Below the pieces are notes generated by a model. The model had not been told where the DNA came from, ran no database searches, and was given only the letters and a program-made list of their open reading frames with translations. From contig NC_057761.1 in NCBI RefSeq assembly GCF_010389155.1, positions 44,812,213 to 44,876,212 on the forward strand: DNA of 64,000 bases. The letters are read 5' to 3'. The position numbers were made by a program, and so were the translations under genes. Shown here piece after piece: positions 48,614 through 58,826 of this stretch. How positions within the stretch are numbered: position 1 is the stretch's first letter; every line of letters begins with the position of its first letter. The DNA comes from Erigeron canadensis (lineage: Eukaryota; Streptophyta; Magnoliopsida; Asterales; Asteraceae).

Positions 48614-49587
48614 TGTAAGTCCCAACTATTTCTAGATGGGTGCTGAAGACACCTCTATGTCAATGGTGAGTGTACTTTGCAACACAATCACTTAATCTAG
48701 ACATGACCAGTTTAGAGTAATTGTGTACCAGGTAATCTGGAGGTTTACTTATTAAGGTGACAATGTAAATAAGTAAATACAATACAATAGATATAATTGA
48801 CAAGTATTTATATCGATGAGACAATATGTATTTTTCAAGTGTATTTTATTTATTGATTGTTAAATAAAATACAAGGTTGTTGCGGAACCAAGATAATACA
48901 AAGATGTAAATATCCTAACAACCTATGAAATACAATTGATCTATACTTGGAAATTCTCCTAACAATCGAAACACTTAAAGTTGTGAAATGTTCCTTTTTG
49001 CGATTGAGAGAATATTGCACAAGTTCACCAATATTGCAGAATGTATATGTTTGCAAAGTTGTTGAAATGCTTGGGCAAAGACCTCTATTTATAGTCGAAG
49101 TATGAGCATTGGGATCTCAACTTCGAAGTACAAATATGGTTGACAGCACACAAAAGTATTAGTATATAATCTTTTGTGTGTGTGCTAAATAAAGTAAGAC
49201 AAAATGTTACTTTATTCAACCACTCTACATCTTTGCACTTTTATCCATAGACACGATTATTGTCCGGTTAAAAGGATGTAGTGTAAAAGGTCCTCCTCGT
49301 AATCAGTGTAAAGCTTTGTAAAGACATTTACACTGAAGGATCTCCAGTTGATTGATCTGGTGAAATGTCAACTGGGCTTCGCTGCCATTGTCATTTCCTT
49401 TCTTCCATTTGTTGTCTTCGACTTCAACTGGAAGGTCTTCAGATTAAGTCTTCAGATCTCAACTGGAGGAATTCATCAGTTGCTTAAACTGTACAATGCA
49501 ACTGGACTTCTAATATTTCGGACAATTCATCATGCTCTCCAGATGCAGCTGGAGAGCTCCAGTTTATAGCCAAAACTGGACCTAACA
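48614..49587 (-). repeat. 5' LTR of Sirevirus (974 bp)
   Basis: Plus-strand limits are TGTAAGTCCC and CCTAACA. It is flanked on the right by target duplication ATAAC. U3 (right side) holds a hairpin GCTCTCCAG-ATGCAG-CTGGAGAGC at 49534-49557 and about seven CCAGTT/AACTGG motifs in ~260 bp. Confidence 0.93.
49086..49093 (-). promoter_or_regulatory. LTR TATA box
   Basis: The minus strand reads ACTATAAATAGAGG. The perfect TATAAATA core lies ~500 bp into the 5' LTR, the expected place for the element promoter; transcription would start about 30 bases further on. Confidence 0.65.
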
Positions 49588-49774
49588 ATAACATACCTTA
49601 TCAATAGCAAAAGTTACACTTTTAACTACTGAGTATATTTTAATAGACATTGTAATTTAGTGATAAGTAGGATCCATATACTGACATGCATCTTAATTAA
49701 GATTAACATAGAGCAGTGTTAATAGGAAAATAAATAGTTAAAGTTGATGTTTTTTTTTAATCGAAACCATATAA

Positions 49775-50036
49775 AGAAATAAATAAATAAATTGCTCAGT
49801 GCCGTCCACTGCGGGGTTTTTGAGCCCTAATACTTCGACGGTGTATATATGGGGGTTAAGATGTAAACAGACCTTAGTCCTACCAAGGTAGAGAGACTGT
49901 TTTCAATTTCTACCTAAATGACAAAAAAGGACCTTCGGCCTTTAAATGGGATGAGAATCGAACCCTTGAACTATTTTAGTTATGCATGATGCTTGTAGTT
50001 TGCACACTTTCCACCATAACCTAGCTATATGTATAA
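49775..50036 (-). mobile_element. tRNA-derived SINE, TS-like
   Basis: On the minus strand there is a head with a pol III B box (GGTTCGATTCT at about 49949-49959). The body contains ACAGTCTCTCTACCTTGGTAGGA and AAGGTCTGTTTACAT, closely resembling the body of the TS SINE known from tobacco. An (ATTT)n tail is at about 49775-49795. Family assignment is from memory of the consensus. Confidence 0.65.
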
Positions 50037-50066
50037 TTGAACATAGAGAAACAAAATCCTTTTGAT

Positions 50067-50280
50067 AGAGATGATGGTTTGGTGCTTGACTTCTAAACTT
50101 GGAAGACTTGGGCTATGTATTGTGCTTTTCACACTTTCCACCATAACCTACCATTTAATATATATAATTGAAAATAGAGAAACCAAAATTTTTTTTTTGA
50201 TAGGGGTGATAGTTTGGTACTTGACTTTTAAACTGGGAAGAATTGGGTTTGATTTCTTTGCCTTAATTTAGGAAATTTGC
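50067..50280 (+). repeat. Two tRNA-like SINE heads
   Basis: Two related segments (about 50067-50122 and 50200-50265) read like GATAGTTTGGTACTTGACTT ... GGGTTTGATTTC, resembling A- and B-box pol III promoter halves around a tRNA-like anticodon arm. A third, weaker relative is at about 54145-54205. None folds as a complete tRNA by eye. Confidence 0.35.
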
Positions 50281-50476
50281 AAAGAGATGATATGACAAAT
50301 ACATTTTTCCTCAAGTACGTTTTGGTTTTGGTGCCTCAGAACTTGTATGAGATTGCATAAAAAACATCACGAAGTGAAAAAAATCGGTGGTTCGGCCTTC
50401 ATTTGATGGGGTTTTTTTCGTGCCTTGGATATCTGTAATTGACACAAGTTTTTTCCAACCTTTTGTAATCTTTGTT

Positions 50477-50824
50477 GTTAAAGTTTCCGAGTAGGTCTAG
50501 ATTGTGGTTCTGTTGTATTTTTAGACGTTGTTGTTGTAAAGTGTTGCATCTGGCAGCTTGTTAGATGCTTATTAATATAATTTCCGTTGGTCCAAAAAAA
50601 AAATTCATAAGAGACGAGTAAAAGATGAAGTTGTGGAAAAGTGTTTTTTTATAAGAGATAAGAGACGGTGTAAGTTATTATTTAATTGTTTGTTTGTGTA
50701 TTTATTTATTTTACTGTAGTGAGAGTTGAGACGTGCAGTAAGAGATTATATTGCCAACAAAATTATAATGAGAGATGGGAATAAAAGATCGATTAAAGAA
50801 AAATAACATTAAGTTGACATAAAA
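50477..50824 (+). repeat. Direct repeat unit 1 (LINE-like 3' end plus flank)
   Basis: Part A (50477-50742) begins GTTAAAGTTTCCGAGTAGG and contains a LINE-like 3' end (TTAATATAATTTCCGTTGG then A9). Part B (50743-50824) begins AGATTATATTGCCAACAA. A is repeated at 50841-51106, and B at 53991-54072. Confidence 0.75.
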
Positions 50825-50840
50825 TAACATTATCTTTGCG

Positions 50841-51106
50841 GTTAAAGTTTTCGAGTAGGTCTAGATTGTGGTTCTGTTGTATTTTTAGACATTGTTGTTG
50901 TAAAGTATTGCATCTACCAGCTTGTTAGATGCTTATTAATATAATTTCCGCTGTTCTAAAAAAATCATAAGAGACGAGTAAAAGATGAAGTTGTGGAAAT
51001 TATATTTTTTTATAAGAGATAAGAGATTGTGTAAGTTATATTTAATTGTTTGTTTTGTGTATTTATTTATTCTATTGTTGTGAGAGTTAATACGTGTAGT
51101 AAGAAA
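50841..51106 (+). repeat. Direct repeat unit 2, part A
   Basis: Repeats 50477-50742 at a period of 364 bp with roughly 90% identity. Its part B would be expected at 51107, exactly where the Helitron begins; it resumes at 53991. Confidence 0.75.
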
Positions 51107-51590
51107 CTAGATTTTAAACCCGTGTCAAATACACGGGCTTTATAACATTATCAATATAAGAATTAATATATTGAAATAAATAATACTTATACGTCAACCG
51201 TAAAAATATACTTAAAAAGAAGTTCAGATATTCATATGTAAATACTGATGTCTAAACCATATAAAGGCTGGTATTGAGTTTTTTTTAATACAACTTCTTT
51301 CAGAAAAACAGTACTTTAACTTTGAATGCACAATTGACTGAGTTCTTATTGATCTCTTGGAAAAAGGTAATTTTATTTTCGTTAGCCATGGTTGTTAATA
51401 ACAATAAAAGTAGCAGTTGGTTCGTGTGTTTTTCAATGATTTCTTGTGTTGTGTTTTTATTTGTAGGCTTCAGTTTATATAAGAAGAATTTGTATCTTAA
51501 ATATAGTTTGATTCCAAATACCAGTAATAACAATGATTATCTTAATTATAGTCTGATTACAAATTAGATAAACATTGTGCAATAAAATAT

Positions 51591-52362
51591 TAATTATTTT
51601 TAAATTGGGGTTAAGAGATCGAAAATCAAAAAGTATAAATTAATTTAAACATGTGTTGATTCAATAACTTAAAAAAAAATTGAAGACTGTGATTGATCAA
51701 TTGAAATTGAAAATAGGTCATTTGATTTTTAATATATATTAAAATAAGATTAAGTTAAAATGCACAAAATATGTTAATAAAACTATACTTTATAAATCAT
51801 GATCAAACTCCAAGTTTAGCAATGTTAATGTTATGTTTCAAACTTTGATTAAAACAAAACCCATGACTTGTTATTTCTTTCTGTTCACTAACAAATTCTC
51901 ACAAAAAAATATCATTAAGTTGGATATAAACAACCAATTGATCCTATTTATTTTTGTTTTTATCGGAATGTGATACTATTAATATTTAAATTGGGTTTAA
52001 AGGATTGAAAATCAAAAAGTATAAATTAATTTAGACATGTATTGATTCAATAAATTTAAGAAATTGAAGACTGTAATTGATCAATTGAAATTGAAAATAT
52101 GCCAATTGATTTTTAATATATATCAAAATAAGATTAAGATAAAATTTACAAAGTATGTTAAAAAACTATGCTTTATACATCATGATCAAACTCCAACTTT
52201 ACCAATGTTAATGTTATGTTTGAATAGAAAAAGGAAAACAAAAACCATGACTTTTTATTTCTTTTTGTTCACTAACAAATTCTCACAAAAATATATATCA
52301 TTAAGTTGGATATAAACAACCAAACGATCCTATTTATTTTTGTGTTCATCGGAATGTTATAC
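51591..52362 (+). repeat. Tandem duplication, two 386-bp units
   Basis: Units 51591-51976 and 51977-52362 share landmarks TTAAATTGGGnTTAAnnGAT, TTGATCAATTGAAATTG, TCATGATCAAACTCCAA and TAAGTTGGATATAAACAACC, ending TCGGAATGTkATAC. They have diverged by roughly 10%. No reading frame is conserved. Confidence 0.75.
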
Positions 52363-52588
52363 GGAGTATATATATTTTTATATTAGATTTAAGTAATTAA
52401 AAGTATTGATAAAGTAGATAATGGGTTTGACAATGTATTTATCCAAATATATCTACTCGATTTTTTTTACTAAATAACCTATTATAGTTTTATTAAAATT
52501 AAATGATGACTTCATCAAAAGTCAATTTGATAAAATCGATAACTCTGATTGGCCAATAAGTTATTAGGTCAATTGTCTTTTAGTATAG

Positions 52589-52915
52589 ACGAGAGATAGT
52601 GATGCACGTTGCGGCGGTGAGATGTTGGGGGTGATAGGTCAAGTCATAGAGTATGATAGCCAAATGATTTAGCCGTACGAGCTCCGTCCTCGGATTTAAA
52701 AATTCGTCGAAAGTATATCGAATAACATCTCTAATGAAAGAACATGAAATTTTAAGAATACCCATATAATTTTTATAATTTATCGACATACGGGTTTTGG
52801 GATTAAAAATTTCAAATGAATTAGAGGAATATAATGATTTATAGATGAGAGAAAAAAAATATAAAGTGGTTGAGATTTGAGGAGAGAAAAAAAAATGAGT
52901 GGTTGAGATTTAAGT
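52589..52915 (-). repeat. Dispersed ~330-bp repeat, copy B
   Basis: Inverted relative to copy A (12700-13032). Its CTCTCGT end abuts the TCTATACTAAAAG sequence at 52589. Confidence 0.65.
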
Positions 52916-53376
52916 TTATAAAAGGAGAAGGAGTACTGGTTCGGGTAGCCATTGGTTTAGATATACCCGATTGGGTACACCATTATTTCAAGCCATCGGG
53001 TAGAGGTCGAGTCAGGGAAATCGGGTAGCGATTTGTGAAGGGAAGTCGAGGAGCGGGTATGGTTTTGAACGTTGGAAAGCAAGTGGGCCCCCTTTTAGAA
53101 CATTGCAACCTTTTTTTAAATAAAAAAAAAACTTTTACCCCTTTATTTATATACACAACCACATATTTCACACACAACATATTAATTTTATCTTTTCTTT
53201 TTACCATCTTCAATATTTTTTATCATCATCTTCTTCTCTCAATTTCCATTTCACACACAACTTACTACAACGAACCTTCGGGATTGTAAAATGACGATCC
53301 AAGCCCACCTGAATAACAACTCCAAATATCGTTTTGATGTGAACAACGTCATTTAAGGCGTTTCTGAGAACAAAGT

Positions 53377-53499
53377 GACGCGGGGGAGGAGTACGTATCT
53401 TTTCAACCAGACGACGCGGCTGGGTCTCCTGAGCCCTACCGCTACATTCACCGCAATGACGGTGACTACATTGTTGACTCAGACTATTCCGAGTGTTAG
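53377..53499 (+). pseudogene. GC-rich coding-like fragment inside Helitron
   Basis: A 40-codon stretch ending in TAG reads GEEYVSFQPDDAAGSPEPYR then an acidic Tyr-rich tail (NDGDYIVDSDYSE). It is far more GC-rich than its surroundings (the frame upstream has a TGA). It looks like a captured or transposon-derived exon fragment; the source gene is not recognised. Confidence 0.35.
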
Positions 53500-53990
53500 T
53501 TATCTATTTTAGTAGTTTATGAAATGTTTTTATTATGTGTTTTAGTATTATTTATATTTTTTACTATTTATTATGTGTTGTGTTTTTATTATGTGTATTT
53601 TAGCATTATTTATGTATTGTGTTTTTTTTTTTAATGAAATTATGTTTTATGTTTATATGATTTTTAATTATATGTATTAAATTTAAATGGAAAAAAAAAG
53701 AAATTGGGTAAGTTTGATGAATTGGGTATATATTGCAAGAGATTTGAGTATAAGTTGGGTAAATTTGGGTACTTGTAAGTTGAAAGGTTTTGATTGGAGG
53801 CCGGATGATTTTGGTAAGTTAATAGATTGGGGTACCACTCCTTCACGGCCCCCTTATAGCTAGGTATAATAGGTAGAAATGTTTAAATTAGTGAATAAAG
53901 AATATAGGTACTTTGAGGTAGTTCAAATCATCTTTTCTCTAAAAAAAAAGAGCCAAAATGCTTTATACGGAGTAAAATAGTATTAGATAA

Positions 53991-54072
53991 AGATTATATT
54001 GCCAACAAAATTATAATGAGAGATGGAGTAAAAGATCGATTAAAGAAAAATAACATTAAGTTGACATAAAAA
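53991..54072 (+). repeat. Direct repeat unit 2, part B
   Basis: Matches 50743-50824 (AGATTATATTGCCAACAAAA ... TTAAGTTGACATAAAA) and continues the unit interrupted at 51106. Confidence 0.75.
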
Positions 54073-54970
54073 GATTAGTTATGATCAGTAAAAGATATCA
54101 TCAACAGCGAACAACATAGAGCAAATTATAGATAAAAGACTTCTTTGTTAAGAGTGATATTTGACGCTTGACTTCTAATTTCTTCCTGGGCTTGAGTTTG
54201 ACTCCCATAGTCGTCCCGTCCCATCCCCATCTTAATTTGATTCTCTTTTCTTCGTTTCGGTATTTAAATTGTTTTTTGTATTTTTAATACCTGACATGTG
54301 GATTAGAAAACTAAACAAATATATATTTACGAACTATAGTATGTTTAAAACTAAAAGACAACATATTCCAGTCATATAGTTCCTCCTTTTTAATTTTCTC
54401 TTTTTTTCTTTTCTTTTCATTTTAACGTTGTTTTCTGAGTTTAAATTTTTTTTAATATAAGCCCATTAAAAGAAAATCAAAAAGGGGTAGCCTGTCAGTC
54501 GACAGCGGAGCCATGACTGACTAAGGCGCGCGTACGTAGCGCTTATTAGGTAGATCACTCACCATGCATCAACCACCCCATGTGATTTTTCACCCATCGA
54601 TCAGCTAAACCCGGCTCATTGTACCCATGAACTTGAAGTAAGTTTTTATTTTCCCACTAATTAATTAAACAAATTAAATCCTGGATCCGGCCGAGTCTGA
54701 TATGGGTATTCCCTCTGTAACTAAACTATTTGATGATCGAAAAGAGGAGAAAAAAAGTAGTTTCATTCACATGAATATATACGTGACTGGAATATGAGCA
54801 AACAAATATAAATATATATATATTATTATCACAAACACATGCATCAGAGCTAGGAAAACTTGAAAAACTTACTACGTACACATATATAATATAATTAGAA
54901 AATAAGAGTACGTTCGAATGAGTCGGCGTTAAATGGATGTAGCTAGCTAAACAATATATATATATGGTCG
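54073..54970. other. Intergenic
   Basis: No gene supported. It contains a weak tRNA-like SINE head (54145-54205). Near 54490-54545 there is a GC-richer stretch with GGCGCGCGTACG. It is otherwise AT-rich 3' flank of the small gene on the minus strand. Confidence 0.35.
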
Positions 54971-55438
54971 TTAATATTTTAAAAGGAAGTGTCTACTCGC
55001 ATAATGCCATGTTTCATCAAAGTAAAGGGGTTCATTCATCAAATTTATTATTGCCGGTTGTTTATCATCATCCTCCTCCTCCAAGTCTTCCTGCTTCTTT
55101 ATTACTTTCTTGTTAACAATATCGTTTAGCAATTCTTCGTCGTCTTTTGTTAAAGGTACTGATGGAGACTCGTCATCATCTTGATGATCATCAGGCGGAT
55201 CATAGTCGTTGTTGTTAATGTTGTCGTTATGGAAACGAACAAGGATGTCAAGAATAGAATCGGACGACGACCCAACTACTCGACTACTACTACTAGCACA
55301 TGATCCTTGCTTCTTCTGGCTGCTGCTGCTGCGATCATCATCATCATCAATGAATATAGTAAGCCTAGTGTCGTCTGCAGGTGTGATCAGATCCTCCTTA
55401 TTGCACAAGTAATTGTCTTTTGTTAGCCTTCTCTTCAT
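54971..55438 (-). CDS. Small highly acidic protein of unknown function
   Basis: A 155-aa product starting MKRRLTKDNYLCNKEDLITP, the first ATG of the frame. A (TA)n TATA-like tract is at 55506-55525. It has an Asp run (FIDDDDDRSSSS), a Ser-rich segment (GSCASSSSRVVGSSSDSI), acidic stretches (DDHQDDDESPSVPLTKDDEE, EDLEEEDDDKQ) and ends NEPLYFDETWHYASRHF. I do not recognise a family. The same architecture as 14540-14992 (MKR-K/R-L start, CASSSS, acid/Ser/Pro middle, aromatic C-terminus) suggests distant paralogy, an inference from short matches only. Confidence 0.6.
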   Translation of the reverse strand: MKRRLTKDNYLCNKEDLITPADDTRLTIFIDDDDDRSSSSQKKQGSCASSSSRVVGSSSDSILDILVRFHNDNINNNDYDPPDDHQDDDESPSVPLTKDDEELLNDIVNKKVIKKQEDLEEEDDDKQPAIINLMNEPLYFDETWHYASRHFLLKY

Positions 55439-55529
55439 TATTGGTACGTACGTGTTGAATTGAAATTGATCGAATTGAAGGTTAATTTTTAGTACGTGTT
55501 GCAACTATATATATATATATATATTCTGA

Positions 55530-56715
55530 TTTACGTACGTACGTAGGTACGTGTGTGTGTAGCCGTTCTGATAAATAAAAATTAAAGGTGATGTGTGTGT
55601 ATATATAAGAGGGAGACGAGGAAGAGATGTCCAATAATCAAAGATTCAAGAGAGGCTTCTTAATATTTTTGGAAATATTATGGCCGTCTGAATTACCATA
55701 ATTAGTAGAATCCATTTTTGGAAATATGAACCACGCTTATTAATATTTGATATTTTCTATCAAGTGCGCTATGCTTAATTGGATTAATGTTTGCTTAGTC
55801 GAATCAATCGAGAACCTTTTGCATTCCTTAAGCTTCATTAATTATCTGAAAGTTTCTAAATATAAATAATACTTATAATAAATGAATATAGTTTATTTCA
55901 ATATACCAAACTTACCCTTTCTTTTTTTAAAAACATTTGGGGTTTGCTAAATACAGGTATTAGGGTTGTGTTTAAGATGTATAAATTGTTTGTACATTTA
56001 CCATGAAAATCAGAGGGCAAACTTTTAATATGGAAGATACAAATTTTTTTATGCACGTTAAATACAGTCCTTAAGGCTGTATTTAGCATTTCTAAAAACA
56101 TTTAGATGATAGTTTGTTTGTTTTGAATGATTACTTCTCAGAAATAAAATTTTTGAATGATTGACCTACGTTTCTCGAAATTTTAAAATGATCATTAAAT
56201 CAAAGTATTATTTTTGATCCAGCAGTCCCATTGTGTTTTTGATTGTTTTTGTTTGTTCATCAAAATTCATATATCTCATGCTTTTTATTTTCTCATTAAA
56301 TTAGACTATATCTATAGATATTTAACATTTTACATATGTAATAAATTTAACGAAACACATATTAAATAATACTAAAATATAAATTTTTAACTAAAAATTG
56401 TTTCAATTACATGAAATATATATTATTGTTTAATGATGTTTAAATATATTACATAATATTTAAAATTTAAAAGTAAGCTTTAAGATGTATGAAATTAATG
56501 AAGGATAGTAAGCCTCACGATTTGTAACATTTCATTAAAGAAAGGAAAGGGTAAATTCGGTATAGAAAATAAAGTAAATTCTTTTAATGCAAGTGTTTTT
56601 TATATTTGAAAATTGTAACATAATCAATGAGGTCTAGGTAATGCCCTAAGGACACTCGTTAGACATTCCCTTAATTGATTAATTACAAACAATCTCTTTT
56701 TTTTGGTTTGTTAAT
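55530..56715. other. Intergenic, upstream of the small acidic gene
   Basis: The promoter region of the minus-strand gene shows repeated GTACGTAC and GTGTGTGT tracts at 55535-55610. Further right is AT-rich sequence with no supported gene or repeat. Confidence 0.35.
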
Positions 56716-56958
56716 GGGTAAATATCACTTTTAGTCCTTGAAATTGGTAGTTTTTGCAATCCACTAAACTCAAAAAATTAAAAAAAACCCAATCAAGTAT
56801 CCCACTTTTTCCACTTTGGTCACCGCGTCCAAATTCGTTAATTTTTACTGTTAAAATGCTCACGTTTTTTAAATTATTTTTACTGTTCGTCCTTCCCATT
56901 GATACTAGATTAAAAGTGATAATCAGACTAACTTCAAGAACGTAATGTGTAATTTACC
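56716..56958. repeat. MITE-like element with GGTAAAT-type termini
   Basis: The left end is GGGTAAATATCACTTTTAGTCC. The right end is ...ATGTGTAATTTACC, the inverse of GGTAAATTACACAT. This terminal motif and the 'TTTAGTCC' beginning are common in plant Mutator-like MITEs. No convincing target duplication was seen. Confidence 0.45.
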
Positions 56959-57316
56959 TAATTTTTTCTATATAAATACTTCTTTCGTCCAATTTTAAAT
57001 TTTTCTATTTTGACTTTTCTAGTTATTTACTTTTAACTTTGACCGTAAACTTCAAAAAATGTTATTTCAAAACTCAATAAAATGAATATGTATTTTGCCC
57101 GATCGATCTCGTAATATGCATGATTTATTTGATGGTCTTTTGTTTAATCTCCTTGTTGCTTTGCTGCCCTGTGGTATCTCATCTGAAAACTGTTTGGTGC
57201 AACTTCCAAGTCCTTTTTTACATTTTAAATGCAATTTCAATTACAAAGTTCATAAAATCACACATTCTGTATGCAGTTAGATTAGATGATTAATCTCATC
57301 TTTGTTATTATAGTAA

Positions 57317-57350
57317 CTAGTTTATTAATCCGTGTAATACACGAAATAAA
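57317..57350 (-). mobile_element. Helitron 3' terminus
   Basis: The minus strand reads CGTGTATTACACG (hairpin), ten bases, then CTAG followed by T. The matching TC start to the right could not be fixed, so only the terminus is reported. Confidence 0.5.
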
Positions 57351-58170
57351 TATATTAATTTTTTATATAAAAATAATAAATGATTTATATATATGTTAGA
57401 AGATGATTGAAGTTATTATTATTCAAAAAAATAAATTGTATCGAATTTGATTAATAGAAAAAGTAAAATTATGGATAATTAATGTCTAACTAAGAAAATA
57501 TAGTTAATAATGAAAATCAATAAACAAAAGGTATATCAAACATTTTGAATCTTGAGATTTAAGAAGTTAAGAGAAAAAACAACTTAATATTTGATAAAAT
57601 AATATTATGGATATGTGACAATGCACGGTAAGTATACCTTTATCAAAATTACGTTTTTGAATTCACAATATAAGTTTTATAATACACATCTTTTAAGACA
57701 ATGGTAGAATTATATATCCTTGATATATTCAAGTTTACAAAATTTAATTTGAAAATTATCTTATATCCATATTAAAAAAAAAAAGAAATAAAATGAATAA
57801 AACACTAAAAGTTTCAGTTTAATTGTTATAAATTAATAAGGTCTAACATATTGAATGTTAATTATCATTAATTAAAGTGTATAACAACAATTTAAAGCAT
57901 TAAAATTGAATAAAGCAACACTTAATATTTTTAAAAAATGGTAAATGAAATCCGCAGGCTTCATATAATGTGTTTTAAAAAACTATATCTATTTAGATTG
58001 AAAATGATAAATGTACAACTATTTAATGCACATTAATGCAAGACCTTAGTACTCGTGTTTAGCAAAACTCTTATATTTTATACATATATCTTGATTGTAT
58101 CAGCATCATATTTATTTATTTTCATTTTTTTTTATAATAACAAACATATAAATATTTATATCAATCTTTA
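57351..58170. other. AT-rich sequence, possible Helitron body
   Basis: No coding sequence. It may be the interior of the Helitron whose 3' end is at 57317. Confidence 0.3.
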
Positions 58171-58542
58171 GGGGTGTTTGGTATGATGGAATGGAAATGG
58201 GAGAAAGGGAATGGGAAAGACTTCTCTTGTTTGTTTACGACAAAGAAAGGGAATGAGAAAGGAGAAAGAGGAATCAATTTCATTCTCTCCATTCTCTACA
58301 ATTATCTCCATTCTCTACAAATTGTAAAGAATGGGTGAAAATGGAAAAAAAAAAAAAATTTTTTAAGATGTTATATGTAATAAATGTATTATTATTTAAA
58401 TTTTTTTTTTTATATATATTCATTCTCTGTGGGTACCAAACAACGGAATCCATTCTCTTTCCAAATACTCATTCTCTTTCTCACTATTTCCATTCTCTAT
58501 TATATTTCCATTCTCTATGATTCCCTCCCACCAAATACCCCC
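58171..58542. mobile_element. Tourist/PIF-like MITE with imperfect TIRs (372 bp)
   Basis: It starts GGGGTGTTTGGTATGATGGA and ends CCCACCAAATACCCCC, whose complement is GGGGGTATTTGGTGGG. The interior is full of GGAATGGAAATGGG-type and inverse CCATTCTCT motifs, giving a foldback. The flanks TTA/TGA are an imperfect trinucleotide duplication. Confidence 0.6.
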
Positions 58543-58644
58543 TGAGTACTTATTTGACATGCAAATACATTAATTATTGATGCATAAGATATTATATGGT
58601 TTTTTTATCGTTATCATTTTATAGATATTATAATTAAATTAACC

Positions 58645-58826
58645 AACTATTCGTAAAAGAGTTGGCCACCACCTGTCACTTTTTAGGAGCAACTTGAGTT
58701 CGAATTTTGCCAGAAACATAATTGAATCTAAGTGGTTGACTTACCTTGACACTATACCTGTTGGGGGCTATATATGTGAGTACCAATTCGGTACATGAGA
58801 TCAAACGGTTCCTATCAAATTACCGT
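58645..58826 (+). mobile_element. tRNA-derived SINE-like element
   Basis: It contains a box-A-like AAAGAGTTGGCCACC and box-B-like GAGTTCGAATTTT 50 bases later. It ends GAGATCAAACGGTTCCTATC followed by a T-rich run. The layout fits a short SINE; the family is not named. Confidence 0.45.

Larger units (their letters stand above)
36883..49587 (-). mobile_element. Full-length Sirevirus (Copia) retrotransposon, 12.7 kb
   Basis: In element order: 5' LTR 49587-48614, PBS 48611-48600 (initiator tRNA-Met), gag 48555-46077, protease/pre-integrase, integrase, RT-RNase H to 42802, extra ORF 42114-38125, PPT 37867-37856, 3' LTR 37855-36883. The target duplication is ATAAC (36878-36882 and 49588-49592). 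Copia order (IN before RT), the large size, ~1-kb LTRs and an ORF between pol and the 3' LTR identify the Sirevirus/SIRE lineage. Several shared stops and frameshifts (46133, ~45600, 45193, 44258, 44174, 39655, ~47770) make it unlikely to be autonomous. The LTRs differ at about 13 positions, so the insertion is young. Confidence 0.93.
51107..53987 (-). mobile_element. Non-autonomous Helitron, 2.9 kb
   Basis: The minus-strand 3' end is hairpin CCCGTGT-ATTTG-ACACGGG, then TTTAAAAT and CTAG (51107). The 5' end is TCTAATACTATTTTACTCCG (53987). The flanks are A at 51106 and T at 53988, an AT target. The insertion splits direct repeat unit 2 at the predicted base, which independently fixes the limits to within ~3 bp. 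There is no Rep/helicase. It contains an internal 386-bp tandem duplication, a copy of the dispersed repeat shared with 12700, and a GC-rich coding-like fragment. A second Helitron-like start (TCTATACTAAAAGACAAT, minus strand at 52589) suggests nesting. Confidence 0.65.

Noticed and set aside
49949..50265. tRNA genes suggested by B-box-like GGTTCGATTC sequences
   Set aside because: No complete cloverleaf or acceptor stem can be drawn; SINE heads fit better.
57095..57280. 61-codon plus-strand ORF near the Helitron terminus
   Set aside because: Short, no homology recognised, no gene context.
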